DNA of 64,000 bases from Vibrio stylophorae (GCF_921293875.1 NZ_CAKLDI010000002.1:496001-560000); one strand, 5' to 3'; positions 28,157-38,285 are shown, counted from the first letter of the stretch. Made by a program: numbers and translations. Notes: generated by a model from the letters alone, not told the origin.

Positions 28157-28260
28157 GATAAGAAAAAGCCCAGCACAGAGTGCTGGGCGAAGGAGTTTAC
28201 CAATATTAAGATTTACACCATTCATTAATTCGGCGGCCAAACCAATCATAATGAACTGAT
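28157..28260 (-). ncRNA. Possible small RNA or porin leader ending in a strong terminator
   Basis: GCCCAGCAC and GTGCTGGGC form a perfect 9-bp stem with loop AGA (28168-28188), followed on the minus strand by TTTTTCTT: a textbook intrinsic terminator. No gene ends just upstream of it, and glgB already has its own terminator 300 bp earlier. A minus-strand TTGACA at 28293-28288 could be a -35 element, with only a poor -10. A short RNA of about 100 nt, or an attenuated leader of the porin mRNA, is the simplest reading. The 5' end given is a guess. Confidence 0.4.
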
Positions 28261-28483
28261 ATGTGTAAGGGGGAATGCCAGCTATGCTGTCAATTTATTG
28301 TTTTCACTCTAGTTAAGAGTGTTGGTGTGAAAAAAAGTTCACAATAATAATGATAGTCGTAAAAAATCAGAGCGACTTAACATTTGCAGCAATTCTAACC
28401 ATTTTTTTTGTGACATGGAATATGTTTTTTGTGCGATTTTTATGATGCGCATATGTAATCCATTTCAGATATATTCCGATAAC

Positions 28484-28517
28484 CTAAAAACAACAAAGGA
28501 GCGCCTTGCGCTCCTTT
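28484..28517 (-). terminator. Terminator of the glg operon
   Basis: AAAGGAGCGC and GCGCTCCTTT form a perfect 10-bp stem with a 3-base loop; the minus strand continues GTTGTTTTTAGG. It lies 22 bp after the glgB stop. Confidence 0.8.
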
Positions 28518-28538
28518 TAGTTAACATTGCAGCCACAA

Positions 28539-30749
28539 CTATGTCGCCAATGGCTCTATTTGATAATACAGAACCGACATAGGCGGTAATTGCAATGATA
28601 CGGATTGCTCACAGCCGTGCCACGGGTAATCTTCTGTTTTGGCTTGCTGCTTCACAGGCGCATCACTGCCCCAATAACACCCCGCATCACTATTCAATTT
28701 CAAGTCATAACGCGTCGGTCCGTCGGCACCCAATCGATAATCATGAATAGGCTGCGCGGTCAGATTAATCACGATTAGCTGAGTCGGCAGATTAGGTGCT
28801 CGGCGCTCAAAAGCAATCACACTATTTTCATAGTCATCCACTTGGCGCCAATTAAAGCAATGGGGATCGCTATCAGCACAATACAATACAGGTGATTGAC
28901 TATAGTGATGGTTTAAATCTTTCACCCAACGCTGAATCCCTTGATGACGACCATAAGCAAGTAAGTGCCATTGCAATTCTTGGCCATGATCCCATTCATC
29001 ATTTTGACCAAACTCACTTCCCATAAACATCAACTTTTTACCGGGCTGTGCAAACATTAAGCCAAATAGGTTGCGTAAATTTGCCGTTTGCTGCCACTCA
29101 TCACCCGGCATTTTATTCATCAAAGAGCCTTTGCCATGCACCACTTCATCATGCGATAGCGATAGCACATAGTTTTCACTAAACGCATACAAAAGTGGCA
29201 AGGTCAGGGTATGGTGATGCCAGCGTCGATACAGCGGATCCTCTTCAAAGTAGGTGAGCGTGTCATGCATCCATCCCATATTCCACTTAAAGCCAAAGCC
29301 TAGACCACCAAGATTGGTTGGTGCAGACACGCCGCGAAAACTAGTCGACTCCTCGGCAATCATCATGGCATGAGGGAAATGGTGATAAACCGCTTCATTG
29401 ATCCATTTCAGCAGACTAATCGCTTCAAGGTTTTCATTGCCGCCATGTTCATTGGCAAGCCACTCCTCCCCTTTGCGTGAGTAGTCGCGATAGAGCATCG
29501 ATGCCACCGCATCAACGCGCAATCCATCAATATGAAAATGCTCAAACCAATAAAGTGCGTTAGCCACTAAGAACTGGCGAACATGATCGCGACCATAGTC
29601 ATAGATATAGCTATGCCAATCTGGATGCCAGCCCATGCGCGGATCGGCATAGTGATACAAAGGCGTGCCATCAAAATGTGCTAAACCGTGACCATCTTCA
29701 GGGAAGTGCGCTGGTACCCAATCCATGATGACGCCAATACCCGCAAGATGGCATTGATCAACAAAATATTTAAAATCATCAGCGCTGCCATAACGGCTGG
29801 TGGGGGCAAATAATCCCACCGGCTGATAGCCCCAGGATCCATCAAATGGATGCTCCGCCACTGGCATTAATTCGATATGGGTAAATCCCATATCTTTCAC
29901 ATAAGGGATCAGCGTGCTGGCAAGCTCACGATAGGTATAAAGCCGCCCATCAAAATGACGCTTCCATGATCCCAAATGCACTTCATAACAGCTCATCGCC
30001 GATTGATGCGCTGGCGTTGTTGCTCGCTGAGACCATGCTTGGTCGTGCCACTGATAGGCATATTGGTCATACACCACAGAGGCCAGTGAAGGGAAAGGCT
30101 GCGCCTGCGCGCCCCATGGATCAGCTTTATGCGGTAAGCAGCGTCCCTGACTATCTTTAATCTCAAATTTATAGCACTCACCAGCGCTAATGTTTGGAAT
30201 AAAAATCCCCCATAGGCCTCGTTCTAAACGCTGCATGGGATGTCGCTGGCCATTCCAATGGTTGAAATCACCCACCACGCTCATGCTATTGGCATTGGGC
30301 GCATAAACCAAAAAACGTACCCCTTGAACTGGCTGACCAGCAAGAACCATGGTGATGCACTGCGCGCCCATCTCTCGGTAAATTAACTTTGGATCTTGCA
30401 GCGCAAGCTCATCAATCAACAAAGATTGAAACTGATAGGGATCCAGTACAAATTGATTGGCTTGTGGCCATATCACCTGCAGCTCGTAGCCCGCACTAAT
30501 CAGATGTGGATCGCCCTGATGATAAAATCCGCCATCCCCGACCGCTTCCATCTCATAGGATTTACCATTTGCTAAGTGAATCCAAACAGCTTTCGCGCCT
30601 GGCTGCCAAGTCAGCACAGAGTGATAACTGTCATCGGGACCAAGACATTCAAATGGATGATCGCAGGAAGTTTGCGCCAATCGCGCTAATCCGTGCTGCT
30701 GGCAAGGGGTTAACGGCGCCAATGTTGACGCCGTAGTTGCTGTGATCAT
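28539..30749 (-). CDS. glgB: 1,4-alpha-glucan branching enzyme
   Basis: A 736-residue GH13 branching enzyme that makes the alpha-1,6 branches of glycogen. An N-terminal carbohydrate-binding region and a CBM48-like domain (VVGDFNHWNG near 140-150) precede the catalytic barrel. The GH13 signatures are complete: DWVPAHFP, GLRVDAVASM with the nucleophile Asp, MIAEES with the acid Glu, and LSHDEVVHG. Its ATG overlaps the glgA stop by one base (TAATG), indicating coupled translation. Third gene of glgC-glgA-glgB. Confidence 0.97.
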   Translation of the reverse strand: MITATTASTLAPLTPCQQHGLARLAQTSCDHPFECLGPDDSYHSVLTWQPGAKAVWIHLANGKSYEMEAVGDGGFYHQGDPHLISAGYELQVIWPQANQFVLDPYQFQSLLIDELALQDPKLIYREMGAQCITMVLAGQPVQGVRFLVYAPNANSMSVVGDFNHWNGQRHPMQRLERGLWGIFIPNISAGECYKFEIKDSQGRCLPHKADPWGAQAQPFPSLASVVYDQYAYQWHDQAWSQRATTPAHQSAMSCYEVHLGSWKRHFDGRLYTYRELASTLIPYVKDMGFTHIELMPVAEHPFDGSWGYQPVGLFAPTSRYGSADDFKYFVDQCHLAGIGVIMDWVPAHFPEDGHGLAHFDGTPLYHYADPRMGWHPDWHSYIYDYGRDHVRQFLVANALYWFEHFHIDGLRVDAVASMLYRDYSRKGEEWLANEHGGNENLEAISLLKWINEAVYHHFPHAMMIAEESTSFRGVSAPTNLGGLGFGFKWNMGWMHDTLTYFEEDPLYRRWHHHTLTLPLLYAFSENYVLSLSHDEVVHGKGSLMNKMPGDEWQQTANLRNLFGLMFAQPGKKLMFMGSEFGQNDEWDHGQELQWHLLAYGRHQGIQRWVKDLNHHYSQSPVLYCADSDPHCFNWRQVDDYENSVIAFERRAPNLPTQLIVINLTAQPIHDYRLGADGPTRYDLKLNSDAGCYWGSDAPVKQQAKTEDYPWHGCEQSVSLQLPPMSVLYYQIEPLAT

Positions 30750-32248
30750 TAAGCAGCCCCCTTCAAGCGCTTAGCGCGATGGCTTTGGCGCTTTTTCGCA
30801 GCAAAATAGAGCTGAACATAGGTTGCTGCAGCTTGCTCCCAACGATGATCTTGCTGCATACCACGCAGCTGCATCTCTTTAAATCCAGTTTGATCTTGGC
30901 AATACACCAATAAGCTGCGCTGTAGCGTAATCAAAAGCGCAACTGGTGTTGGGTCTGCAAAGGTAAAACCTGTCGCCGCAAGTGGCTCAGCATGAAAATC
31001 GGTGACGGTATCAGCCAGTCCCCCGACTTGGCGCACAATGGGCACCGTGCCATAGGCCATGCTATAAATTTGATTTAAACCACAAGGCTCATAAATAGAA
31101 GGCATCACAAAGAAGTCAGACGCCGCCTCCACAAGATGCGCCAAAGCATTGTCATAGGCATCGATAAATACCAACTTTTCTGGATGCGCCGCGGCAAGCT
31201 CTGCAAGTGCTGATGACAACAGCGGATCACCTGTCCCCACGATCACCATTTGTACTTGATGGGTTAAAAATGTCGACAAAATCGGCAGCAGTAGCTGAAT
31301 CCCTTTTTGCTCCGTTAATCGACATACCATGCCATAGAGAGGCGCATTATTCTCAGCCAAGCCCAATTGCTGCTGTAAGGCTTTTTTCGCCGCTTTTTTA
31401 CCGCGCGCCAAACTGGTTTTGTTGGCTCGGTAACTTTGCGGTAAATGAGGGTCAATTTCAGGATTCCAGCTGCTGGTATCACAGCCATTGAGAATCCCTT
31501 GGAAATCATGTCGGCGCGCATAAAAAGTTTGCGCCATACCATGCGAACCTAATTCGGTCAGCAGCTCATTAGCATAATTGGGGCTTACCGCGTTGATCTT
31601 ATCTGCAAAGCTAACCCCAACTTTCAAAAAGTTAATCCGTCCAAAGCCGCTTTCCAAACCCACATGGCGGGTTTGCTGAAGCTCAGGCAGTAAAGCGAGC
31701 TGCTCACAACCATACACACCTTGGTAAACCGCGTTATGAATGGTCAATACAGAGATCGCTTTACTCAACATAGGATCTTGAGCGTAACGTGTTTTGAGTA
31801 AAAATGGAATCAGGCCTGTATGCCAATCATTACAGTGCACTACATCAGCTTGGAAGTTGAGTTTTTTCGCACAATCTAAGGCTGCAGCGCAAAAGAAAGC
31901 AAAACGTTCACCATTATCCTGATAGCCTTGATGCTGCTCGCCATAATAGCCTTGGCGATCAAAGTAACGGCCGCACTCAATCGCATGCACCGCAAACTCG
32001 CCATCACGCAGACATGCCACTTGATAGTCCACATCCATGGCACCAGGTGCCGTCAGCTTTTCATTGGCAAGAACCATTTCACGTTCACCGCGATCACGCA
32101 TTTGTGGATAATCTGGCATCACCACCATCACGTCGTGACCAAGCGCCTGCAGAGCTTCTGGCAATGCTCTTGCGACATCCGCAAGACCACCTGTTTTTGC
32201 AAATCCCTCAACTTCCGACGCAACGAAGAGAATCTTCAATCCTTTCAT
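30749..32248 (-). CDS. glgA: Glycogen synthase (ADP-glucose type)
   Basis: A 499-residue GT5 glycogen synthase that extends alpha-1,4-glucan chains from ADP-glucose. The ADP-glucose-binding KTGGLADV motif is at residues 18-25, and the C-terminal lobe has the PSIYEPCGLNQIYSMAYGTV signature with the retaining-GT catalytic Glu. AAGGTAGG precedes the ATG at 32248, which lies 41 bp inside the 3' end of glgC. A Lys/Arg-rich tail (AAKKRQSHRAKRLKG) closes the protein. Confidence 0.97.
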   Translation of the reverse strand: MKGLKILFVASEVEGFAKTGGLADVARALPEALQALGHDVMVVMPDYPQMRDRGEREMVLANEKLTAPGAMDVDYQVACLRDGEFAVHAIECGRYFDRQGYYGEQHQGYQDNGERFAFFCAAALDCAKKLNFQADVVHCNDWHTGLIPFLLKTRYAQDPMLSKAISVLTIHNAVYQGVYGCEQLALLPELQQTRHVGLESGFGRINFLKVGVSFADKINAVSPNYANELLTELGSHGMAQTFYARRHDFQGILNGCDTSSWNPEIDPHLPQSYRANKTSLARGKKAAKKALQQQLGLAENNAPLYGMVCRLTEQKGIQLLLPILSTFLTHQVQMVIVGTGDPLLSSALAELAAAHPEKLVFIDAYDNALAHLVEAASDFFVMPSIYEPCGLNQIYSMAYGTVPIVRQVGGLADTVTDFHAEPLAATGFTFADPTPVALLITLQRSLLVYCQDQTGFKEMQLRGMQQDHRWEQAAATYVQLYFAAKKRQSHRAKRLKGAA

Positions 32249-33461
32249 AACCTACCTTGGCTCCTTTCTCAATCACGACAATGCCACTCTCAGTGACATG
32301 GTATAGTTCCCTGTCTTTTTCTAGATCTTGACCAATCATGGTTCCTGGGGCGATCTCAACCCCTTTATCAATAATGGCGCGTCGAATCAGACATCCGGCG
32401 CCCACTTTGACATCACCAAGCAATATCGACTCGCTGATCAATGAACAAGCGCCCACATTGGTTCGAAAACCGAGTACAGAACGTTCAATATGCGAGCCTT
32501 GCACATAACTACCTGCAGATACCAAGCTGTTGATTACACGAACTTTACACTCATCAGTATCGATAAAAGTTGCAGGTGGCAATGGTGGATAATAGGTATG
32601 TAGCGGCCACTGGCGGTTATAAAGTGAGAACGGCGGATTATCAGAAATCAAATCCATATGCGCTTGCCAATAAGCATCAATGGTACCGACATCACGCCAA
32701 TAGCCATTGCTATGTTCACCAGCAATTTGATTTTGTGAAAAGTCGTAAACAAAGACGGGCACTTTTTTATACAGCGCTGGGATCACATCTTTGCCGAAAT
32801 CATGGCTCGAACTGGCATCGTGCGCATCTCGAATTAAAGCCTGTGTTAACGTATTGGTTTCAAAAATATAATTACCCATGGAAACCAGTGCATGCGCTGG
32901 ATCATTCGGCAGAGATTTCGGATTTACCGGTTTTTCAGCAAAGCCGACCATGCGACCACGCAAATCCACTTCAATGACCCCAAATGCACTGGCTTCTTCA
33001 ATCGGCACTTTAATCGCAGCAACGGTCAGTGCCGCTTGTTTACTCTTGTGAAAAGCCACCATTTGGCCCACGTCCATTTTGTAAATATGATCGCTGCCAA
33101 AAATGCAAACATGGTCAGGCTCTTCGAGCTCGATGAATTTTAGATTTTGATAAATCGCATCAGCAGTTCCATCATACCAACGCTTACCCGTACGCATTTG
33201 CGCAGGCACAGGGTCAATAAATCGATTGGTGATCCCAGATAGGGTCCATCCCTTTTTCATATGCTGATACAGGGATTGCGACTTAAATTGAGTGAGTACA
33301 TAGATGCGCAGCAGATCTGCATTCACAAAATTATTCAATGCAAAATCGATCAAGCGATAGCTGCCACCAAAAGGCACAGCAGGCTTACTGCGATTTTCCG
33401 TCAACGGACGCAATCGCGAGCCTTCCCCACCCGCAAGTATCATGCCTAATACTCCGGCCAT
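32208..33461 (-). CDS. glgC: Glucose-1-phosphate adenylyltransferase
   Basis: A 417-residue ADP-glucose pyrophosphorylase, the committed and allosterically controlled step of glycogen synthesis. The nucleotidyl-transferase motif LAGGEGSRLRPLTENRSKPA is at residues 8-27, followed by GTADAIYQN, the FGSDHIYKMD metal site, and a left-handed beta-helix C-terminus (VKVGAGCLIRRAII, GVEIAPGTMIG). The start at 33461 has GGAG upstream; the in-frame codon at 33503 adds an unlikely 14-residue extension. First gene of the glg operon; its 3' end overlaps glgA by 41 bp. A 16-bp palindrome lies about 65 bp upstream. Confidence 0.97.
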   Translation of the reverse strand: MAGVLGMILAGGEGSRLRPLTENRSKPAVPFGGSYRLIDFALNNFVNADLLRIYVLTQFKSQSLYQHMKKGWTLSGITNRFIDPVPAQMRTGKRWYDGTADAIYQNLKFIELEEPDHVCIFGSDHIYKMDVGQMVAFHKSKQAALTVAAIKVPIEEASAFGVIEVDLRGRMVGFAEKPVNPKSLPNDPAHALVSMGNYIFETNTLTQALIRDAHDASSSHDFGKDVIPALYKKVPVFVYDFSQNQIAGEHSNGYWRDVGTIDAYWQAHMDLISDNPPFSLYNRQWPLHTYYPPLPPATFIDTDECKVRVINSLVSAGSYVQGSHIERSVLGFRTNVGACSLISESILLGDVKVGAGCLIRRAIIDKGVEIAPGTMIGQDLEKDRELYHVTESGIVVIEKGAKVGYERIEDSLRCVGS

Positions 33462-33524
33462 TCTAATTCTCCATTCGCAAGCAAAAATAAACAGAGCAAA
33501 CATGCTCTTACGTCACGACAGAGA

Positions 33525-33540
33525 CTCTTGCATGCAAGAG
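33525..33540. promoter_or_regulatory. Perfect 16-bp palindrome upstream of glgC
   Basis: CTCTTGCATGCAAGAG is fully self-complementary and lies in the 215-bp gap between malQ and glgC, where a glg promoter is expected. It has the form of an operator for a dimeric regulator; no T-run follows on either strand, so it is not a terminator. Confidence 0.4.
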
Positions 33541-33676
33541 CACGACATCTTGTTGTGTCTATGGGTTCTCTGTCGCCCTTATAGAGCGTAGATTGGAGAA
33601 ATTTAGGACTGACAATTTTGTATGAAAAATGAGACAGCTCCCAAAAAAATGAGAGCCATCCATTTTCATTTTGCAG

Positions 33677-35812
33677 TCAGGGTGACAGTTCGATATTTTG
33701 CTGCCTCAATTGGGTTAATTTTGCCAATAGCTGATTCACTTGTGATTTATCAAACAAGCTGGTTAAGCTTTGATTGAGCTTTCGCTGCCAGTTTGGATAT
33801 TCATCAAAGGTGCCGGGGACGTTGACGGGCGTATCCATCATCAACAAATCTTCAAGCTGAATGCTCATCATCTGACTACGCCCACAAGCAAGGTGGTAGT
33901 GAATAGCGGCCATCAATGACCAAGTCATGGCCTGTTGATTGGCATCACGGTTAATGTCATCACTCAGATGTCCATGCCAGTTCAGACTTTCAAGCAAGCG
34001 CTGTTTGTTATGCGCGCGCCCATCAAACTGTTCGGCCATATCAGATTGCGGAAAAATACCTAAGGACTCAGCCAGGCGCAAATCATCACAATGCCAATAC
34101 CCTTTAAGCGTTGGCATATCATGTGTGCATACGGCAGCAATGGCATCCGATTGATAATGACTCGGCGAGTAGTAGCCGCCATCTGGCGCAATTTCAAACA
34201 ACAACACCTTATAGGAAAAAATGGCCATTTCTGAGAGTCGTTGACGCAGCGTTTGTGGCACCGTACCTAGATCTTCACCAATCACCATACATTGCTGTTG
34301 ATGACTTTCAATGGCAATAATCGCCATCAGCTGCTCAAAGGGCATATCCACATATGCACCTTGGCTGGCTGCCTCGTTTTGTGGCACCAGCCAAAGTCGC
34401 ATCAGGCCCAAAATATGATCGATACGCAGCGCGCCACATGCCTGCATATTTCGACGAATCAGCTTAATAAAAGGTTCATATTGCTGAGTTTGCAACGCAT
34501 CAATTGAAAATGGTGGTAGCCCCCAATTCTGCCCTTGCGGTGCTAAGGCATCAGGCGGTGCGCCTACACTCACCTGCGACCAAAATAATTCAGGCTCAGA
34601 CCAGCATTCCACACCATCACTGCTCGTTCCCACTGCCAAATCTCGATACAAGCCTATGGCCATACCCATCTGTTGGCTGTAACGTTGCAAAGACTGTAGC
34701 TGCTCATCAGCCAGCCACTGTAAATAGCAATAAAAGTTGATCCGCTCTTGATGGGTGATGCGAAATTGTTCGCAGGCCTGACTCTGTGGCTGTTGTAGCG
34801 TCTCGGGGAAATGGTGCCAACTGGGGCCATGGTGCTGCGCGCCATATTGCTCTTGTAACACCTGATAGCAAGCAAAGTCTAAAAGCGACGAACCACCTTG
34901 CGCCACAAAACGATGAAATGCTGATGCTCTTCGGCTATTGAGGGCTAAGTGAAGTGTTTGAAAGCTCTGAAAAAGCAGTTCAAAAACACGCATTTTAAGT
35001 GCCGTTACCGCAGGATAATCAACATAATCTAAGCCTCTAAGCGTCGATAACTGTTTTTGCACCTCATGACTGCCCACAAAATCTTGCGCATCGCTGCTGC
35101 TGCTAAAATCTTCAATGGTTGCAACATCAATGTACAAAGGGTTAAGCCAATACCGACTTGAAGGGCTGTATGGACTATTCATATTCGGATGAGTCAGAAA
35201 CAGCGCATGCAGCGGATTCAACCCAACAAAGTCCCCACCTCGTTCGGCAATTTCGCCTAATAGCTGACGTACATCACCAAAATCACCAATGCCCCAATTT
35301 TGCTCGGTCCGCAAGCTGTAAAGTTGAATATTGACGCCCCATATACGCCGCCCTTCAGCCACCAGCGGTGGTAAATAGCAACGATTAGGCGCGACGAGCA
35401 ATAACAGGCAAAGCGACTTTACGCTTGACTGTGCTGCCACAGTCAAGCTTTGTGATAAGGAGAGCTGGTAGTACCCCGCTTGTATGGGGGCATCAAATTC
35501 AAAATACAAACCGGTTTGATCATCGCACAATACAGATTCACCCTGTATTTCTGCATTCATTCCATGGATTTGCCATCGGATTTTTTCACCGGCCTGCCAA
35601 GGTAAATACTCACAATTCACCCGCCTGCTCTCGGTTTTAGCCATAGCGCAGGGCTGCGAGCTCACCTCGCCAATAGCACTGAGCACAGAACTCAGCGCGC
35701 GCTCATCAATATGCTGCGTCTTTCCTTGCGCATCCACATATTGGGTCGAAATACCGCAGCGACGCGCTTGGTCCATGATCTTGGCATCATCTACCGCGAC
35801 TTGCTGTGTCAT
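33677..35812 (-). CDS. malQ: 4-alpha-glucanotransferase (amylomaltase)
   Basis: A 711-residue GH77 amylomaltase that disproportionates maltodextrins, releasing glucose and longer chains for the phosphorylase. An N-terminal domain of about 150 residues precedes the catalytic barrel, as in enterobacterial MalQ. Key segments are WGIGDFGDV, IGLYRDLAVG, ALRIDHILGLMRLW (nucleophile Asp), IGEDLGTVP (acid Glu) and CTHDMPTLKGYW. AAGGAG precedes the ATG, and malP ends 10 bp upstream, so malP-malQ is one operon. Confidence 0.97.
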   Translation of the reverse strand: MTQQVAVDDAKIMDQARRCGISTQYVDAQGKTQHIDERALSSVLSAIGEVSSQPCAMAKTESRRVNCEYLPWQAGEKIRWQIHGMNAEIQGESVLCDDQTGLYFEFDAPIQAGYYQLSLSQSLTVAAQSSVKSLCLLLLVAPNRCYLPPLVAEGRRIWGVNIQLYSLRTEQNWGIGDFGDVRQLLGEIAERGGDFVGLNPLHALFLTHPNMNSPYSPSSRYWLNPLYIDVATIEDFSSSSDAQDFVGSHEVQKQLSTLRGLDYVDYPAVTALKMRVFELLFQSFQTLHLALNSRRASAFHRFVAQGGSSLLDFACYQVLQEQYGAQHHGPSWHHFPETLQQPQSQACEQFRITHQERINFYCYLQWLADEQLQSLQRYSQQMGMAIGLYRDLAVGTSSDGVECWSEPELFWSQVSVGAPPDALAPQGQNWGLPPFSIDALQTQQYEPFIKLIRRNMQACGALRIDHILGLMRLWLVPQNEAASQGAYVDMPFEQLMAIIAIESHQQQCMVIGEDLGTVPQTLRQRLSEMAIFSYKVLLFEIAPDGGYYSPSHYQSDAIAAVCTHDMPTLKGYWHCDDLRLAESLGIFPQSDMAEQFDGRAHNKQRLLESLNWHGHLSDDINRDANQQAMTWSLMAAIHYHLACGRSQMMSIQLEDLLMMDTPVNVPGTFDEYPNWQRKLNQSLTSLFDKSQVNQLLAKLTQLRQQNIELSP

Positions 35813-35822
35813 CGGCTTCTCC

Positions 35823-38285
35823 TTAGCCTTGCGCGGCTTGCTGCGTATGCACGGACTCTATGGACTGCAACCGCCAAATCTGATTCACATAGTCTTGAAT
35901 GCTGCGATCAGAGCTAAATTTACCCATTCGCGCCGTATTCAGCATCGCCATTTCAGCCCATTTCGCAGTGTCCAAATAGCTTTCTTCAAGTGATTTTTGC
36001 GCCGCAACATAAGCATCAAAATCGGCCAATACTTTATATGGATCGGCATGCTCAAGGTTATGGCGAATGGCTGCCATATCCGCAATCACCTCATGGCCAA
36101 ATTGCTCATCCATCATAAAATCAAGGGTCTGAGTCAGCAGTGGTGAGCAATGCACAAAATGCATGGGCTGATACCCTTGTTGATCAAGGCCATCAATCTC
36201 TTCCACGGTTAAACCAAAAATAAATAGATTCTCATCACCCACTTCTTCGGCAATTTCAACATTCGCGCCATCTAAGGTTCCCATGGTGATTGCCCCATTC
36301 AATGCAAGCTTCATATTACCGGTACCAGAGGCTTCCTTACCGGCCATGGAGATTTGTTCGGAGACATCCGCCGCAGGCACAATCAATTCCGCAACACTCA
36401 CGCGATAATCTGGAATGAATACAATTTTCAGCTTGTCACCCACGCGTTCATCTTGGTTAATCACCTGCGCCACACAATTGATAGCATGAATAATTTGCTT
36501 GGCAAAAACGTAACCTGGCGCGGCTTTTGCTGCAAAAATAAAGACCCGCGGATGCATCTCGAAATCTGGTTCATGCAAAATGCGATAGTACAGCGACAAA
36601 ATATGCAGCAGATTTAGATGCTGGCGTTTGTATTCATGCAAGCGCTTAATTTGCACATCAAAAATTGCATCCACATTGAGCGCAATACCAAGATTTTTCT
36701 CAACCCATGCAGCAAGGCGCTGCTTGTTCTGCCGCTTGATTGCCATGTACTCTTGCTGCGCTTGTGGCTGCGTCGCCAGCGGCTCAATATCGCGTAAATC
36801 ATCGAGTTGCAAAGGCCATTGCTCACCAACATGTCGGTCTAACCAACTGGCTAAGGCTGGATTACATTGTTTGAGCCAACGACGCGGGGTAATACCATTG
36901 GTGACGTTACATAAACGATTGGGATAGAGCGCGTCAAATTCAGGGAATAGATTTTGTTTCACCAGCTCTGAGTGCATGGCTGCAACGCCATTGACTTTGT
37001 AGCTACCAGCGACACATAAATTGGCCATGCGCACTTGGCGATAAGGCTGCTCTTGAATGATCGACAGCGTGCTACGTTTTTCAATATCGTCCGGCCAATG
37101 CTTATCAACTTCGAGTAACAAGCGATAGTTGATCTCGAAAATAATCTCCATATGGCGAGGCAAAACCTCTTTAATTAAGGCCTCAGACCAACGCTCAAGT
37201 GCCTCTGGCAGCAAAGTGTGGTTGGTATACGCAAAGGTCTGCTGGCAAATTTGCCATGCTTGCTTCCACTCATAGTGGTATTCATCAAGCAGCAATCGCA
37301 TTAACTCCGGAATGGCAATCGCAGGGTGCGTATCATTCAACTGAATGGTTTGTAGCTGGGGTAGCGTCTCAAGGCGATGCCCTGCACCAAGATGGCGACG
37401 TAATATATCGCGCAAAGAACATGCACAGTGGAAATATTGCTGCATTAAGCGAAGACGCTTACCTTGCTGGTGATTGTCATTGGGATATAGGAGCTGTGTA
37501 ATGTTGCTCGCATCAATTTGGCTCTGATGCGCGCCGGTATAATCGCTGGCATCAAAACGCTCAAATTCAAAAGGCTCAATGGCTTGCGCCTCCCACAAGC
37601 GAAGTGGCATCACGCATTGGTTACGATAGCCAAGCACGGGAATATCCCATGCCACGCCTTTCACATTCATGCTGGTGTGCCAGCGACGTCGCATCTTACC
37701 TTGTTCATCGCGATACACTTCCACATGGCCAAAAAATCCCACCTCTTGGTTCAGCTCAGGTCGCTTCACTTGCCATGGGTAACCACGCTCACCCTGCCAG
37801 CAATCGGCGGTTTCTCGCTGCTGATTACTTTCAAAGTATTGTTTAAATAAACCATATTCATAATGCAGGCCATAGCCTACGGCTGGGTATCCTTGCGAGA
37901 CCAAGCCATCAAGATAACAAGCGGCCAAACGGCCAAGACCACCATTGCCCAGTGCCGGATCTCGTTCTTGCTCCAGTACATCGGCTAATTCAACCTGCCA
38001 CTGTGCCAATGTTTGCTGCGCCAGTTGATAGAGATCCATATTGATCAAATTGTTAGCCGTGAGCCGACCAATCAAAAACTCCATGGAGAGATAATTGACA
38101 TGTCGCAGTGCATGTTGCTCACAAAACTGCTCGGTGGAAATGAGGTCATGGTTGGTTTGCTCACTCAGCGCACTCGCCAACGCTTGATACCAAGCTTGGG
38201 TGTCTGCACTTTGCTCAGTGTGCGCCATGCGATGCAAGTGATTGAGAATGGATTGGGATAGAGACTCGACAGATAAATCAATCAT
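35823..38285 (-). CDS. malP: Maltodextrin/glycogen phosphorylase
   Basis: An 820-residue GT35 phosphorylase that removes glucose units from alpha-1,4-glucans as glucose-1-phosphate using pyridoxal phosphate. The PLP-lysine motif EASGTGNMKLALNGA is near residues 655-670, with ERDPALGNGGLGRLAACYLD in the N-terminal half. Glycogen and maltodextrin phosphorylases are hard to tell apart by motif; coupling to malQ and MalT-like boxes upstream favour MalP. First gene of malP-malQ. Confidence 0.95.
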   Translation of the reverse strand: MIDLSVESLSQSILNHLHRMAHTEQSADTQAWYQALASALSEQTNHDLISTEQFCEQHALRHVNYLSMEFLIGRLTANNLINMDLYQLAQQTLAQWQVELADVLEQERDPALGNGGLGRLAACYLDGLVSQGYPAVGYGLHYEYGLFKQYFESNQQRETADCWQGERGYPWQVKRPELNQEVGFFGHVEVYRDEQGKMRRRWHTSMNVKGVAWDIPVLGYRNQCVMPLRLWEAQAIEPFEFERFDASDYTGAHQSQIDASNITQLLYPNDNHQQGKRLRLMQQYFHCACSLRDILRRHLGAGHRLETLPQLQTIQLNDTHPAIAIPELMRLLLDEYHYEWKQAWQICQQTFAYTNHTLLPEALERWSEALIKEVLPRHMEIIFEINYRLLLEVDKHWPDDIEKRSTLSIIQEQPYRQVRMANLCVAGSYKVNGVAAMHSELVKQNLFPEFDALYPNRLCNVTNGITPRRWLKQCNPALASWLDRHVGEQWPLQLDDLRDIEPLATQPQAQQEYMAIKRQNKQRLAAWVEKNLGIALNVDAIFDVQIKRLHEYKRQHLNLLHILSLYYRILHEPDFEMHPRVFIFAAKAAPGYVFAKQIIHAINCVAQVINQDERVGDKLKIVFIPDYRVSVAELIVPAADVSEQISMAGKEASGTGNMKLALNGAITMGTLDGANVEIAEEVGDENLFIFGLTVEEIDGLDQQGYQPMHFVHCSPLLTQTLDFMMDEQFGHEVIADMAAIRHNLEHADPYKVLADFDAYVAAQKSLEESYLDTAKWAEMAMLNTARMGKFSSDRSIQDYVNQIWRLQSIESVHTQQAAQG

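Larger units (their letters stand above)
28017..28538. other. Intergenic region between porin and glgB with two minus-strand terminators
   Basis: This 520-bp gap is AT-rich. It holds the glgB terminator (28484-28517), a second minus-strand terminator (28157-28188) that glgB does not need, and a nested inverted repeat (about 28303-28333, TTTTCAC/GTGAAAA around ACTCT/AGAGT). No convincing protein-coding frame was seen. Confidence 0.6.

Noticed and set aside
28110-28245. A short minus-strand frame running through the sRNA/leader terminator
   Set aside because: It would have to be translated through a perfect terminator stem and has no ribosome site; the RNA explanation is simpler.
28326-28343. 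CRP-like TGTGA ... TCACA near the porin-glgB gap
   Set aside because: The half-sites are 8 bases apart instead of the required 6.
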